Positions 42,481-50,808 of a DNA stretch of 64,000 nucleotides are shown here, one piece after another. Origin of the DNA: Pandoraea fibrosis (GTDB lineage Bacteria > Pseudomonadota > Gammaproteobacteria > Burkholderiales > Burkholderiaceae). Made by a program: the position numbers and the translations under genes. A model generated the notes under the pieces. It was not told where the DNA came from, made no database searches, and was given only the letters and a program-made list of their open reading frames with translations. The first letter of the stretch is position 1; every line of letters starts with the position of its first letter. The stretch is from the NCBI RefSeq assembly GCF_000807775.2, contig NZ_CP047385.1, forward strand, positions 4,402,001 to 4,466,000, read 5' to 3'.

Positions 42481-42900
42481 GTGAACCCCATAGCCAAAGG
42501 GCACTTTGATATCCAGCTCGAGCCGCAGACGTTAAGCGGTGTTGCCGAGAGCACCGGGCTAGGCCGTTTGTCGTTGAACAAGACCTATCACGGCGACTTG
42601 CAGGCAACCAGTCAGGGAGAGATGTTGTCATTCCGCAGCAGCACTCAGGGCTCTGCCGGCTACGTGGCGATGGAAAAGGTCAGCGGCACCCTGCACGGCC
42701 GCAGCGGCACGTTCGTGCTCCAGCACAGTGCCACCATGACACGCGGCGCACCTGCGCAGTCCATCAACGTTGTCCCCGACTCCGGCACCGACGCGTTGTC
42801 CGGGATTTCCGGAAGTCTGATCATCACCATCGCCGACGGCAAGCATTTCTACACGTTCGACTACGCCCTGCCGGAAGCGCGTGACGGCGCGCACGGCTGA
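42481..42900 (+). CDS. DUF3224 family protein
   Basis: This is a 139-aa protein starting at GTG 42481 with a GAGGAG upstream. It is predicted to be a small beta barrel of the DUF3224 (allene oxide cyclase-like) type: AKGHFDIQLEPQT, GRLSLNKTYHGDLQATSQGE, GSAGYVAMEKVSGTLHGRSG, SFVLQHS-like TFVLQHSATMTRG, and GTDALSGISGSLIITIADGK with HFYTFDY. Function is unknown. It is followed 21 bases on by a VOC protein gene and sits behind a LexA-like box, which suggests DNA-damage control of the pair. Confidence 0.88.
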   Translation: MNPIAKGHFDIQLEPQTLSGVAESTGLGRLSLNKTYHGDLQATSQGEMLSFRSSTQGSAGYVAMEKVSGTLHGRSGTFVLQHSATMTRGAPAQSINVVPDSGTDALSGISGSLIITIADGKHFYTFDYALPEARDGAHG

Positions 42901-42921
42901 GTCATCCGTCAGGAGAGAGAC

Positions 42922-43275
42922 ATGAGCACGCAAGGCATCGATCGTCAGATCGACAATATCGAATTCAAAGTGGCCGACATTGCTCGCAGCAAGGCCTTCT
43001 ATGGCAGCGTTTTCGGCTGGACTTTCACCGATTACGGCCCGACGTACACGGAATTCAGCGACGGCCGACTCACCGGCGGCTTCACCACCGGCGAAGCCCG
43101 GCCGGGGGGTCCACTGATCATCCTGTACGCGAACGATCTCGCAGAAACGCAACGCCGCATCGAAGCCGCGGGCGCGACGATCACCCTTCCCGTCTTCTCG
43201 TTTCCGGGCGGCCGACGCTTTCACTTCACCGATCCGGACGGCTACGAACTCGCTGTCTGGTCGGCCGCGCAATAA
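42922..43275 (+). CDS. VOC family (glyoxalase/bleomycin-resistance) protein
   Basis: This 117-aa protein has the vicinal-oxygen-chelate fold: IDNIEFKVADIARSKAFYGS, VFGWTFTDYGPTYTEFSDGR, and FHFTDPDGYELAVWSA. The role of such single-domain VOC proteins ranges from lyases to drug binding. The pairing with DUF3224 behind a shared promoter is the only functional hint. A GGAGAGAG precedes the ATG. Confidence 0.9.
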   Translation: MSTQGIDRQIDNIEFKVADIARSKAFYGSVFGWTFTDYGPTYTEFSDGRLTGGFTTGEARPGGPLIILYANDLAETQRRIEAAGATITLPVFSFPGGRRFHFTDPDGYELAVWSAAQ

Positions 43276-43286
43276 GACCGACGCCC

Positions 43287-43805
43287 TTAATCGAGACGCT
43301 GCCAGACCGAAATCGGCACGTCTCCATTCGGTCGAGGGGTGACGCGATAGCTCAACTCACGACCTTTCAAGTCGTAGGTTCGTTTCTGCTGCTGTCCCTC
43401 CCAATTCGGAAAGGAAGCGTTCTGAATGTGGAAAGTCAGCGTTCCTGCTACCGGGTCGACGCTGAGCGTGCCGAAGTGCGTGCTGGACCCCATGACCGCG
43501 GCGTTGTACTCGGCGGGCGTCGCGACGCTCTTGTCCCCAGAGGCGAATTTTGGACGCTCCGACTTGAATATTTGCAGCGAATAGTGCCCCTGGCCGTCGA
43601 TAAACAGCATTCCCTTCGGAGCCGCCCCATAGTCGCGCGTGCGTGACCCATCGGGATGCTGGACATCTGCGGCAACCAGCGTCCACGTTCCTGCCAACGA
43701 TGTACCCCCTCCCGGCGCTTCGGCCTGCGTCACGCTCGTCACGAGTGCGCATGCGAGAACAACGACTCCCGAGGTAACGCGCTTGACAATCATCTGACCA
43801 GTCAT
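43287..43805 (-). CDS. Secreted lipocalin-like protein
   Basis: This 172-aa protein has a signal peptide (MTGQMIVKRVTSGVVVLACA, cleaved near TQAEA). It is predicted to be a lipocalin-like domain: LAGTWTLVAADVQHPDGSRT, DYGAAPKGMLFIDGQGHYSL, FGTLSVDPVAGTLTFHIQNA, RTYDLKGRELSYRVTP. The family's ligand is generally unknown. The start could be ATG 43805 or 43793. It diverges from a LysR gene, its probable regulator. Confidence 0.82.
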   Translation of the reverse strand: MTGQMIVKRVTSGVVVLACALVTSVTQAEAPGGGTSLAGTWTLVAADVQHPDGSRTRDYGAAPKGMLFIDGQGHYSLQIFKSERPKFASGDKSVATPAEYNAAVMGSSTHFGTLSVDPVAGTLTFHIQNASFPNWEGQQQKRTYDLKGRELSYRVTPRPNGDVPISVWQRLD

Positions 43806-43944
43806 ACCGTACTTCCTCCACATCAACATTCAAGGTTCGAAACTGGCTCGTATCGAGCGAGTTGAAGCGCATCGGATCGCAATGCGCTCTTACGGATACT
43901 AGCCACCCAAATGTTTAGTGGGTGCGATAATTCGGCATCGATCA

Positions 43945-43959
43945 TTCAGAATATCTGAA
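43945..43959. promoter_or_regulatory. Perfect palindrome just before the LysR gene
   Basis: TTCAGA-ATA-TCTGAA is a perfect inverted repeat of the T-N11-A kind, two bases before the LysR ATG and in the divergent gap shared with the lipocalin gene. Its place suggests an autoregulatory operator. Confidence 0.5.
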
Positions 43960-43961
43960 CT

Positions 43962-44843
43962 ATGGCTCAACCCAACCTCGATATGGATGCGTTGCGCACC
44001 CTCCTGGCCACGCAAAAACTTGGCGGTCTGAATCGCGCGGCGGAACGCATCGGCCGCTCGCAATCGGCGGTTAGCCAGCAGATGCGCAAGCTGGAAGAAC
44101 AGGTCGGCATGCCGATGTTCCGGCGACAGGGGCGTGGGCTGGTACTGACCGAGACCGGCGAATTGATACTGTCCTACGCGCATCGCATTCTCGAACTCAA
44201 CGACGAAGCGATACGCGCCGTCCGGGGCGCATCGATCGAGGGCGTCGTGCGCTTCGGCCTGCCCGGCGATTTCGCCGAAACATGGCTTCCGAAAGCGTTG
44301 GGACAATTTAAGAAAACACATCCGCGGGTACGCGTGGACGTTGCCGTTGAACGCAACGGCATGTTGCTCGAGCGATTGGATCGTGGGGAACTCGATCTGG
44401 TGCTCGCAATGGGATACGAACACCGTCCCGATGCCGAACGCCTGGCGACGTTGCCGATGACGTGGATCGGGCCGGCCGGAAGCGGCGTTGTCCTGACGCC
44501 GGGCGTTCCGTTGGATCTGGCGTTGTACAACCCGCCATGCTTCTTCCGCCGTGCCGGCATCAGCGCCCTCGATAGCGCCAACATTTCCTGGCGTTTGGCC
44601 TACACCACCGCCAGCCTCCGGAGTCTCTGGTCAGGGGTCGAGGCCGGCCTGGGCGTCACATTGCGAACCGCCTCCGGCATGCCCAGCACGTTAAGACGAC
44701 TCGGAGAGAAAGACGGCCTCCCGCCGTTACCGTCCGTCGATCTCTGCCTGCATGCGGCGACGGACGACATCTCACCGGCGCTGGCACAACTCAAACGCGC
44801 CGTCGTCGAGAACGCGACGGCGAATCTGAATGGCGACGCCTGA
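43962..44843 (+). CDS. LysR-family transcriptional regulator
   Basis: This 293-aa protein has an N-terminal winged HTH (MDALRTLLATQKLGGLNRAA, GRSQSAVSQQMRKLEEQVG, TETGELILSYAHRIL). The substrate-binding domain is residues ~90-285 (VVRFGLPGDFAETWLPKALG; LDRGELDLVLAMGYE; SLWSGVEAGLGVTLRTASGM). It resembles the LysR subgroup that controls unlinked or divergent transporters and enzymes. It diverges from the lipocalin-like gene. Confidence 0.93.
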   Translation: MAQPNLDMDALRTLLATQKLGGLNRAAERIGRSQSAVSQQMRKLEEQVGMPMFRRQGRGLVLTETGELILSYAHRILELNDEAIRAVRGASIEGVVRFGLPGDFAETWLPKALGQFKKTHPRVRVDVAVERNGMLLERLDRGELDLVLAMGYEHRPDAERLATLPMTWIGPAGSGVVLTPGVPLDLALYNPPCFFRRAGISALDSANISWRLAYTTASLRSLWSGVEAGLGVTLRTASGMPSTLRRLGEKDGLPPLPSVDLCLHAATDDISPALAQLKRAVVENATANLNGDA

Positions 44844-44858
44844 CCAATCACTCGCGTC

Positions 44859-46688
44859 TCACTCCACCGTCACCGACTTCGCCAGATTTCTTGGCTTGTC
44901 CACATCGGTGCCTCGTGCCACCGCAGCGTGATACGCGAGCAATTGCATCGGGATGGTGTGAAGAATGGGCGATAGCAGACCGTAGTGCTCATTGAGCCGG
45001 ATCACGTCGATATCCGCACCGGGTGACAGGCCGCAATCGCTATCGGCAAACACATAGAGCTTGCCATTGCGTGCGCTCACTTCGTGCATGTTCGACTTGA
45101 GCTTCTCCAGCAGACGGTCGTTCGGCGCCACCGCGACCACGGGCATTTCGTCGCTCACCAACGCAAGCGGCCCGTGCTTCAGTTCCCCCGCCGGATACGC
45201 TTCCGCGTGAATGTACGAGATTTCCTTCATCTTCAGCGCGCCTTCCATCGCGACCGGAAAATGCAGACCGCGGCCAAGAAATAGAATGTCCTGCCGGCGC
45301 GTCAATTGCTCCGCCCACGCGATGATTTGCGGCTCCAGTGCCAGCACCTTCGCAATGGCGTCCGGCAGATGCCGAAGGGCACGCAGATGTTGCTGCTCGT
45401 CGTCGTCCGTCAGACGCTTGCGGCTTTGTGCCAGCGTCAGCGCCAGCAAGAACAGCGCGACAAGCTGCGTCGTGAACGCCTTCGTCGACGCCACACCGAT
45501 CTCGACTCCCGCCCGCGTGAAGAACGTCAACGCGCACTCGCGAGCCAAGGCACTCGTCGCCACGTTGCAAATCGCCAGCGTGTGATGCATCCCTCGCTGC
45601 TTCGCCACATGCACAGCCCCCAGCACATCGGCGGTCTCGCCGCTTTGCGAGACGGCGACCACCAGCGTATTCGGATTCGCCACGCTGTCGCGATAGCGAT
45701 ACTCGCTCGCGATCTCCACGTTCACAGGCAGTTGCGCAAGACTTTCGATCCAGTACTTCGCCGTCAACGCCGCGTGGTAACTGCCACCGCAAGCGAGCAG
45801 AAGCACAGAGTCCACGGTATTGAACACCCGCCAAGCGTTGTCGCCGAACAGCTCCGGCATGATCGACGTCACGTCCTGTAATGTGTCCGCCACCGCGCGC
45901 GGTTGCTCGAAGATTTCCTTTTGCATGTAATAGCGATACGGCCCGAGATCGGCCGCCCCGGTATGCGCGGCGACCCGATTGACCGGACGCTCGCCCCGCT
46001 GGCCCTGCGCATCCACGATCCAGTAGCGGTGAAGCTGAACGTCCGCCACATCGCCGTTCTCCAGATACACGATCTGATCGGTGACGTTCGCGAGCGCAAT
46101 CGCATCGGACGCGAGGAAATTCTCCCCCTCCCCCACACCGACGATCAGCGGCATGCCGTCGCGCGCACCGACCAGCCGATGCGGCTCGTCACGGCAAATC
46201 ACCGCTATGGCGTAGCTGCCGCGCAACTGTGCTGCGGCCGCCTTCACAGCGTCGAACAGATCGCCGTCGTAAAGATGGTCGATCAGGTGCGCAATGACTT
46301 CGCTGTCGGTCTGACTCGCAAAGCGATAGCCCTGCGCCTCAAGCGTCGCACGCAACGCCTCGTGATTCTCGATGATGCCGTTGTGCGAAAGCGCAATGCG
46401 CGGCGCCTCGGCGTTCGGCGAGAAGTGCGGATGCGCATTGTCGGTGATCGGTTTGCCGTGCGTTGCCCAACGGGTATGAGCAATGCCGGTGTAACCCGTC
46501 AGTCCGGTCCGCGCGATTTCGTCCTGAAGATTCGCCACGCGCTCGACGCTGCGCGCACGCACCAAGGCCCGGTCGCGATAAAGCGCGACACCGCACGAGT
46601 CATACCCGCGATATTCCAGACGCTTCAGACCGTCGACCAGATTGGGGACGATGTCCCGCTGCGCGACCGCGCCGATGATTCCACACAT
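44859..46688 (-). CDS. glmS: Glutamine--fructose-6-phosphate aminotransferase (isomerizing)
   Basis: This 609-aa cytosolic enzyme makes glucosamine-6-phosphate, the first step of UDP-GlcNAc synthesis. The N-terminal class II glutaminase has catalytic Cys2 ([12 protein letters not shown]) and [10 protein letters not shown] with AHPH. Two SIS isomerase domains carry [20 protein letters not shown] with [14 protein letters not shown], and [20 protein letters not shown] with KHGPLALV. It ends NLAKSVTVE, the family C-terminus. Many betaproteobacteria have an AsnC/Lrp gene divergent from glmS, as here. The length is as in E. coli (609). Confidence 0.97.
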   Translation of the reverse strand: MCGIIGAVAQRDIVPNLVDGLKRLEYRGYDSCGVALYRDRALVRARSVERVANLQDEIARTGLTGYTGIAHTRWATHGKPITDNAHPHFSPNAEAPRIALSHNGIIENHEALRATLEAQGYRFASQTDSEVIAHLIDHLYDGDLFDAVKAAAAQLRGSYAIAVICRDEPHRLVGARDGMPLIVGVGEGENFLASDAIALANVTDQIVYLENGDVADVQLHRYWIVDAQGQRGERPVNRVAAHTGAADLGPYRYYMQKEIFEQPRAVADTLQDVTSIMPELFGDNAWRVFNTVDSVLLLACGGSYHAALTAKYWIESLAQLPVNVEIASEYRYRDSVANPNTLVVAVSQSGETADVLGAVHVAKQRGMHHTLAICNVATSALARECALTFFTRAGVEIGVASTKAFTTQLVALFLLALTLAQSRKRLTDDDEQQHLRALRHLPDAIAKVLALEPQIIAWAEQLTRRQDILFLGRGLHFPVAMEGALKMKEISYIHAEAYPAGELKHGPLALVSDEMPVVAVAPNDRLLEKLKSNMHEVSARNGKLYVFADSDCGLSPGADIDVIRLNEHYGLLSPILHTIPMQLLAYHAAVARGTDVDKPRNLAKSVTVE

Positions 46689-46744
46689 AACGCCTCTCAG
46701 AAATGATTCGTGGTCAGCCAGTGAAGCGATGGTAGAGTTATCGA

Positions 46745-46822
46745 ATTGAAATTAATCTTCAATATTTTGTCTTTTGTGAAATATAAATTCACAGAAATTC
46801 ATTTGTGAAATTTAATTTCACA
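46745..46822. promoter_or_regulatory. Three phased palindromes in the glmS/Lrp intergenic region
   Basis: TGTGAAATATAAATTCACA (46775-46793) and TGTGAAATTTAATTTCACA (46804-46822) are near-perfect 19-base palindromes with centres 29 bases apart. A weaker relative, ATTGAAATTAATCTTCAAT (46745-46763), lies 30 bases further left. Spacing near three helical turns fits a Lrp/AsnC octamer. Confidence 0.8.
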
Positions 46823-46843
46823 TCTCGCTTTACAGGAGGCCTC

Positions 46844-47338
46844 ATGGCCGGCGTTACGCTAGACGACTTGGACTTGCGAATCCTGAGCGTGCTGCAAGCC
46901 GATTCGTCCCTATCGAATCTCGAATTGTCGAGACGTGTCCACGCGTCCGCACCAACGTGTCTGCGCCGGGTGCGCGCGCTCGTCGACGCCGGCGTCATTG
47001 CGCGCCAGATCGCCATCATCGATCCGTCGAAGCTGGGACCGACGCTGAGCGCGGTCGTCGAAGTAAGTCTCGACCGGCAAGCGGCCGAGGACTACGACGC
47101 CTTCGAGTCGTACATTTGCGCAGAGCCTGTCGTCACCCAGTGCTATCGCGTCTCGCCGGGGCCGGACTTCGTGGTCATCGCCGAAGTCCGCGATATGGCG
47201 GAATACGACGAACTCGCACGCCGGTTGTTCAAAAGCTCGGCGAACATTCGCAATGTGCGCACGTTCTTTTCGACACGCTGCGCGAAATTCGAGGCCAACG
47301 CTCGCATTCTTCCGATTCGTTCGAATGCGTCTCGCTGA
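46844..47338 (+). CDS. Lrp/AsnC-family transcriptional regulator
   Basis: This 164-aa protein has an HTH at residues ~8-55 (LDDLDLRILSVLQADSSLSN, LSRRVHASAPTCLRRVRALV) and a RAM/AsnC effector domain after it (FESYICAEPVVTQCYRVSPG, DFVVIAEVRDMAEYDELARR). ATG 46844 is chosen because AGGAGG lies 5 bases upstream; the in-frame ATG at 46805 would lie inside the palindromic operator. The phased palindromes upstream suggest autoregulation and perhaps control of glmS. Confidence 0.92.
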   Translation: MAGVTLDDLDLRILSVLQADSSLSNLELSRRVHASAPTCLRRVRALVDAGVIARQIAIIDPSKLGPTLSAVVEVSLDRQAAEDYDAFESYICAEPVVTQCYRVSPGPDFVVIAEVRDMAEYDELARRLFKSSANIRNVRTFFSTRCAKFEANARILPIRSNASR

Positions 47339-47344
47339 TTGAAA

Positions 47345-47360
47345 ATGTTCATTTGAACAT
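47345..47360. promoter_or_regulatory. Palindrome upstream of the DeoR gene
   Basis: ATGTTCATTTGAACAT has perfect 7-base arms; a half-related CATTTGAATG follows at 47371. It lies 80-97 bases before the DeoR-type start and is a candidate operator. Confidence 0.6.
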
Positions 47361-47441
47361 TCGATATCGTCATTTGAATGTCATGCACGGCTGTCAAAGT
47401 GGCGCCCATTCCAGAATGAATGTGCACGCCACAACCGCCCG

Positions 47442-48215
47442 ATGGACCTTTCCGAACGCCAGACCCGCATCGTTGCCTTGTTTCGCCAACACGGCGAAAT
47501 AAGTGTCGATGCGCTCGCCGACCACTTCGGCGTGGCCACCCAGACGATTCGCCGCGACGTCAACACGTTGTGCGACGCCAATGTGCTGCGCCGCTATCAC
47601 GGCGGGGCACGCCTGCTCACGCCGGGGCCGAACCAGCCGTATGAAGTGCGTCGCGTGCGCAATCTCGAAGGCAAGCTGCGCATCGGTCAGGCAGCGGCCG
47701 AACGCATTCCCGATGGCGCCACCGTTCTCCTTGGCATCGGCACGACACCGGAGCAAGTCGCCGTGGCCCTCGTTCATCGCAAGCGTTTGTGCGTCATCAC
47801 CAACAACCTGCGCGCGGCGCTGGTGCTCGCCAGTAACCCCGAACATCGCGTGATCGTTCCCGGTGGCGAACTGCGATCGCCGAATCCGGAAATTCTTGGC
47901 GACGAGGCCGACCGTCTGTTCCGCGCCTATCGCGCCGACGTCGGCGTGTATAGCGTGGGCGGCATCGACGACGACGGTACGCTGCTCGATTACGACCGCC
48001 ACGAAGCCGCGTCGCGCGAAGCGCTGCGCGACGCCAGCCGCTACCGCATTCTCGTCGCAGACACATACAAGTTCTCGCGCAAGCCCAGCGTGCGAGGCGG
48101 CCAGCTTGACGAACAGGATCTCGTCATCACCGACGGTCCGTTGCCCGACCCGTTGTGCGGGCATTTGCAGTTATCGGTCGTGTCACCGGTTTCCCCCGAA
48201 ATTCTTGTCGTCTGA
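47442..48215 (+). CDS. DeoR/GlpR-family transcriptional repressor
   Basis: This 257-aa protein has a DeoR HTH at its N-terminus (RQTRIVALFRQHGEISVDAL, FGVATQTIRRDVNTLCDANV) with the signature RRYHGGARL. The sugar-phosphate-binding DeoRC domain follows (IPDGATVLLGIGTTPEQVAV, ITNNLRAALVLA, HRVIVPGGELRSPNPEILGD, DVGVYSVGGIDDDGTLLDYD). The resemblance to GlpR and the glycerophosphodiesterase gene next downstream point to glycerol-3-phosphate metabolism; this is context-based. Confidence 0.92.
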   Translation: MDLSERQTRIVALFRQHGEISVDALADHFGVATQTIRRDVNTLCDANVLRRYHGGARLLTPGPNQPYEVRRVRNLEGKLRIGQAAAERIPDGATVLLGIGTTPEQVAVALVHRKRLCVITNNLRAALVLASNPEHRVIVPGGELRSPNPEILGDEADRLFRAYRADVGVYSVGGIDDDGTLLDYDRHEAASREALRDASRYRILVADTYKFSRKPSVRGGQLDEQDLVITDGPLPDPLCGHLQLSVVSPVSPEILVV

Positions 48216-48329
48216 CGCAACATCGTTCGTTGCCCCTTCGCCACTTTTTCCACCTTCGCCCCGAGACCGCCCGTTATGCATGCCGCCGCCCCCAGCTTCC
48301 CACGCTCTCGCCCCCGGCCATCCCGCCCC

Positions 48330-49265
48330 ATGTGGACGCGCTTCGCGGCCGCGAGTCTCGCCGCGCTAACGTGTGTCTTTGGCACGATGACGCCCACCGT
48401 TGCCAGCGCCGCCCCGCTGATCGTGGCGCATCGCGGCGGCACCGGCGATACGCCGGAGAACACGGTGAAGGCGTTCACCAACGCGTTGCAGAACGGCGCG
48501 CAAGCGCTATGGATGACGGTGCAAGTCACGCGCGACGGCGTACCGGTGATGTACCGTCCGGCCGATCTTTCCGCGCTGACGGACGGACGGGGCAAGCTCG
48601 CGGACGTCGACTACGCCGACGTGCGCAAGCTCAACGCGGGCTATGCCTTCTCACGCAAGGGCGCCGATGGGCAAGCCGTCTATCCCTACCGCGACCACCC
48701 ACTGCCGATACCCACCTTGCGCGAGGCACTGGCGGCTGTGCCCGCCAACGTGCCCGTGTTGCTCGACATGAAGCAAACGCCTGCTGCACCGCTGGTCGAA
48801 GCCGTTATCGAGGTGCTCGATGAGACCAACGCCTGGTCGCGCGTGCGTCTTTACTCGACAGAGGCCGAAGCGACCGATCGCATGCGTGCTCGCCGCCCGC
48901 AGGCACAGCTGTTCGAGTCGCGGGACGCCACCCGCAATCGCCTCGTCGCCGCCGCACTCGCCGGGCAATGCGCCGCACCCCCCGCCCCCGGCACTTGGGC
49001 CGGCATCGAATTCCATCGACAGGTGGAAGTCGTGGAGCGCTTCACGCTCGGCGAGGGAATTTCGAAAGTCGTGGCGAACTGGTGGACGCCGGCCGCCGTG
49101 CAATGCTTCAAGTCGCGTGGTGATGTGCATCTCGTCGCCTTCGGTGTCGAGACGCCGCAAGACTTCGAAACCGCGTCGCAACTGGGTTTCGATGCCGTGA
49201 TGACCGATTCCCCTGCCCGCCTGCGCGCGGCATTGACCAACCAGGGGCAAGCCACAGCCAAGTAA
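48330..49265 (+). CDS. Secreted glycerophosphodiester phosphodiesterase
   Basis: This 311-aa periplasmic enzyme hydrolyses glycerophosphodiesters to glycerol-3-phosphate and alcohol. The signal peptide MWTRFAAASLAALTCVFGTM is cleaved near ASAA. The catalytic start is LIVAHRGGTGDTPENTVKAF, with the HRG and PENT pair of the family, then LRDHPLPIPT-type RDHPLPIPTLREALAAVP and VLLDMKQTP. Usual GDPDs have a Glu-x-Asp or Glu after the first strand; here the segment reads MTVQVTRDGVPVMYRP, which departs from the common ExDVxxTxDG-hxVhxHD motif and could lower activity. The in-frame ATG at 48276 adds only a basic extension. Confidence 0.85.
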   Translation: MWTRFAAASLAALTCVFGTMTPTVASAAPLIVAHRGGTGDTPENTVKAFTNALQNGAQALWMTVQVTRDGVPVMYRPADLSALTDGRGKLADVDYADVRKLNAGYAFSRKGADGQAVYPYRDHPLPIPTLREALAAVPANVPVLLDMKQTPAAPLVEAVIEVLDETNAWSRVRLYSTEAEATDRMRARRPQAQLFESRDATRNRLVAAALAGQCAAPPAPGTWAGIEFHRQVEVVERFTLGEGISKVVANWWTPAAVQCFKSRGDVHLVAFGVETPQDFETASQLGFDAVMTDSPARLRAALTNQGQATAK

Positions 49266-49469
49266 TTCCCCGATTCATGAGCTTCGCTCTGGCCGCGTGC
49301 TGAACACCCCTTCGCGCGGCCTGATTCTCCGCTGAGATCAGACAACATCACAACGGAGAGTCGATTTTCATATTTTTAGGATTCCTACTTTTAATCACGA
49401 TGCAACAACACGGCGCATGACGTCGAAAAAAGCATCGCCCCTCACGGCTACGCACACAGGAAACACACC

Positions 49470-50705
49470 ATGAAGTCTCTTGCTCGCTCCCCTCTCGCCC
49501 GCGCTGCCGCGCTCATCATCGGCTGCGGCGCCACCACGCTCGCGCACGCCCAGTCGAACATCACGTTGTACGGCATTGTCGACGGCGGCATTGGCTACGC
49601 CAGCAATGTCGCCAGCGTCACCCGGGCTGGCGCTGCCGGCCGTCCTGCCGTCGTCAATGGCGCATCGAATTACGCATTCCAGAGCGGCACGTGGCAAGGC
49701 AGCCGCTGGGGCATGCAGGGCACCGAGGACCTCGGCAATGGCCTGAAGGCACTTTTCCGTCTCGAGAACGGCTTCAACATCGGCAACGGAACCGCAAGTC
49801 AGGGCGGCGCCGAATTCGGACGCCATGCTTACGTCGGTCTGCAAGACAAGGCCTACGGCACGGTCACGCTCGGCCGCCAGTACGACCCGCTGATCGATCT
49901 GGTCGGCTCGGTCGGCGGCACGGCATTGCTCTCGGGCGTTGCGGCGCATCCCGGCGACGTCGACAACCTAGATCACAGCTCTCGCGTGAACAACAGCGTG
50001 AAATACCGTTCGCCGACGTGGGGCGGCTTCACCTTCGGCGCCATGTACGGCTTCGGCGGCCAGCCGGGCACGATGGGACGCCAGAACACGTGGGGGCTCG
50101 CCGGTCAGTATGCCAACGGCCCGATCACCTGGGGCGTCGGCTACTCGCACGCCAACAACGACAAGGCGAGCGCCACCGACACCACCATCGGAAGCTGGGC
50201 CGGGTCGTCCGAATCGGCCTTCGCGTCGTCGATCAACGCGGGTTACGCCAGCGCGAAAGCTCGCGACATCATCGCGACGTCGATGACTTACCAGATCGGC
50301 AACACCACGCTGGGTGCGAACTACAGCCACACCGAGTACTCGGCAGGCAGCTACTCGCGCTTTACCCGCACCGCCAAGTTCGACTCGGTCGGCGTGCTGG
50401 CGATGTATCGCTTCACCAACGCGTTCCGACTGGGAGGCGGCTATAGCTTCACAAACGTGAATGCACCGGCCGCCAACGCCTCGGGCGCGAAGTACCACCA
50501 GTTCAACCTTGCGGCGTTCTACAACCTGTCCAAGCGCACCGAGTTGTATGCGCTGGCGGGCTACCAGAAGGCGTCCGGCAGCACGCTCGACGCCTTCGGC
50601 AACGTGATCGACGCCACGGCCTCGGTCGGCGACGCGGCGAACGGCATGTCGTCGGCGACGAACTCGCAGACGGTCGTGCGTCTGGGCGTCAGCCACGTTT
50701 TCTAA
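49470..50705 (+). CDS. Gram-negative general porin (OmpC/Omp32-like)
   Basis: This 411-aa outer-membrane trimeric porin of the Burkholderiales type has a signal peptide ending AHAQ, then QSNITLYGIVDGGIGYAS, the usual first strand. GSRWGMQGTEDLGNGLKALF, FGRHAYVGLQDKAYGTVTLG and VKYRSPTWGGFTFGAMYGFG are the family hallmarks. The C-terminus TVVRLGVSHVF ends in Phe as outer-membrane proteins do. It takes up small hydrophilic solutes. A strong terminator follows. Confidence 0.95.
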   Translation: MKSLARSPLARAAALIIGCGATTLAHAQSNITLYGIVDGGIGYASNVASVTRAGAAGRPAVVNGASNYAFQSGTWQGSRWGMQGTEDLGNGLKALFRLENGFNIGNGTASQGGAEFGRHAYVGLQDKAYGTVTLGRQYDPLIDLVGSVGGTALLSGVAAHPGDVDNLDHSSRVNNSVKYRSPTWGGFTFGAMYGFGGQPGTMGRQNTWGLAGQYANGPITWGVGYSHANNDKASATDTTIGSWAGSSESAFASSINAGYASAKARDIIATSMTYQIGNTTLGANYSHTEYSAGSYSRFTRTAKFDSVGVLAMYRFTNAFRLGGGYSFTNVNAPAANASGAKYHQFNLAAFYNLSKRTELYALAGYQKASGSTLDAFGNVIDATASVGDAANGMSSATNSQTVVRLGVSHVF

Positions 50706-50711
50706 GCCTGA

Positions 50712-50767
50712 AACACAAACCGGCCGGTGGCGTGCGATTGACGCACGTCACCGGCCGGTCTTGTGTT
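50712..50767. terminator. Long bidirectional terminator between porin and AraC genes
   Basis: AACACAA-ACCGGCCGGTG / CACCGGCCGGT-TTGTGTT forms a stem of more than 20 base pairs around the central CGTGCG/CGCACG arms. The genes on both sides converge on it. Confidence 0.88.
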
Positions 50768-50781
50768 ACCTGCGATCCTAC

Positions 50782-50808
50782 TTAAGCCGCTTAAGCCGCT
50801 TAAGCCGC
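50782..50808. repeat. Three exact 9-bp repeats over the AraC stop codon
   Basis: TTAAGCCGC occurs three times in a row. On the minus strand each unit reads GCGGCTTAA, so three in-frame TAA stops lie at 9-base intervals at the end of the AraC gene. Confidence 0.9.
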
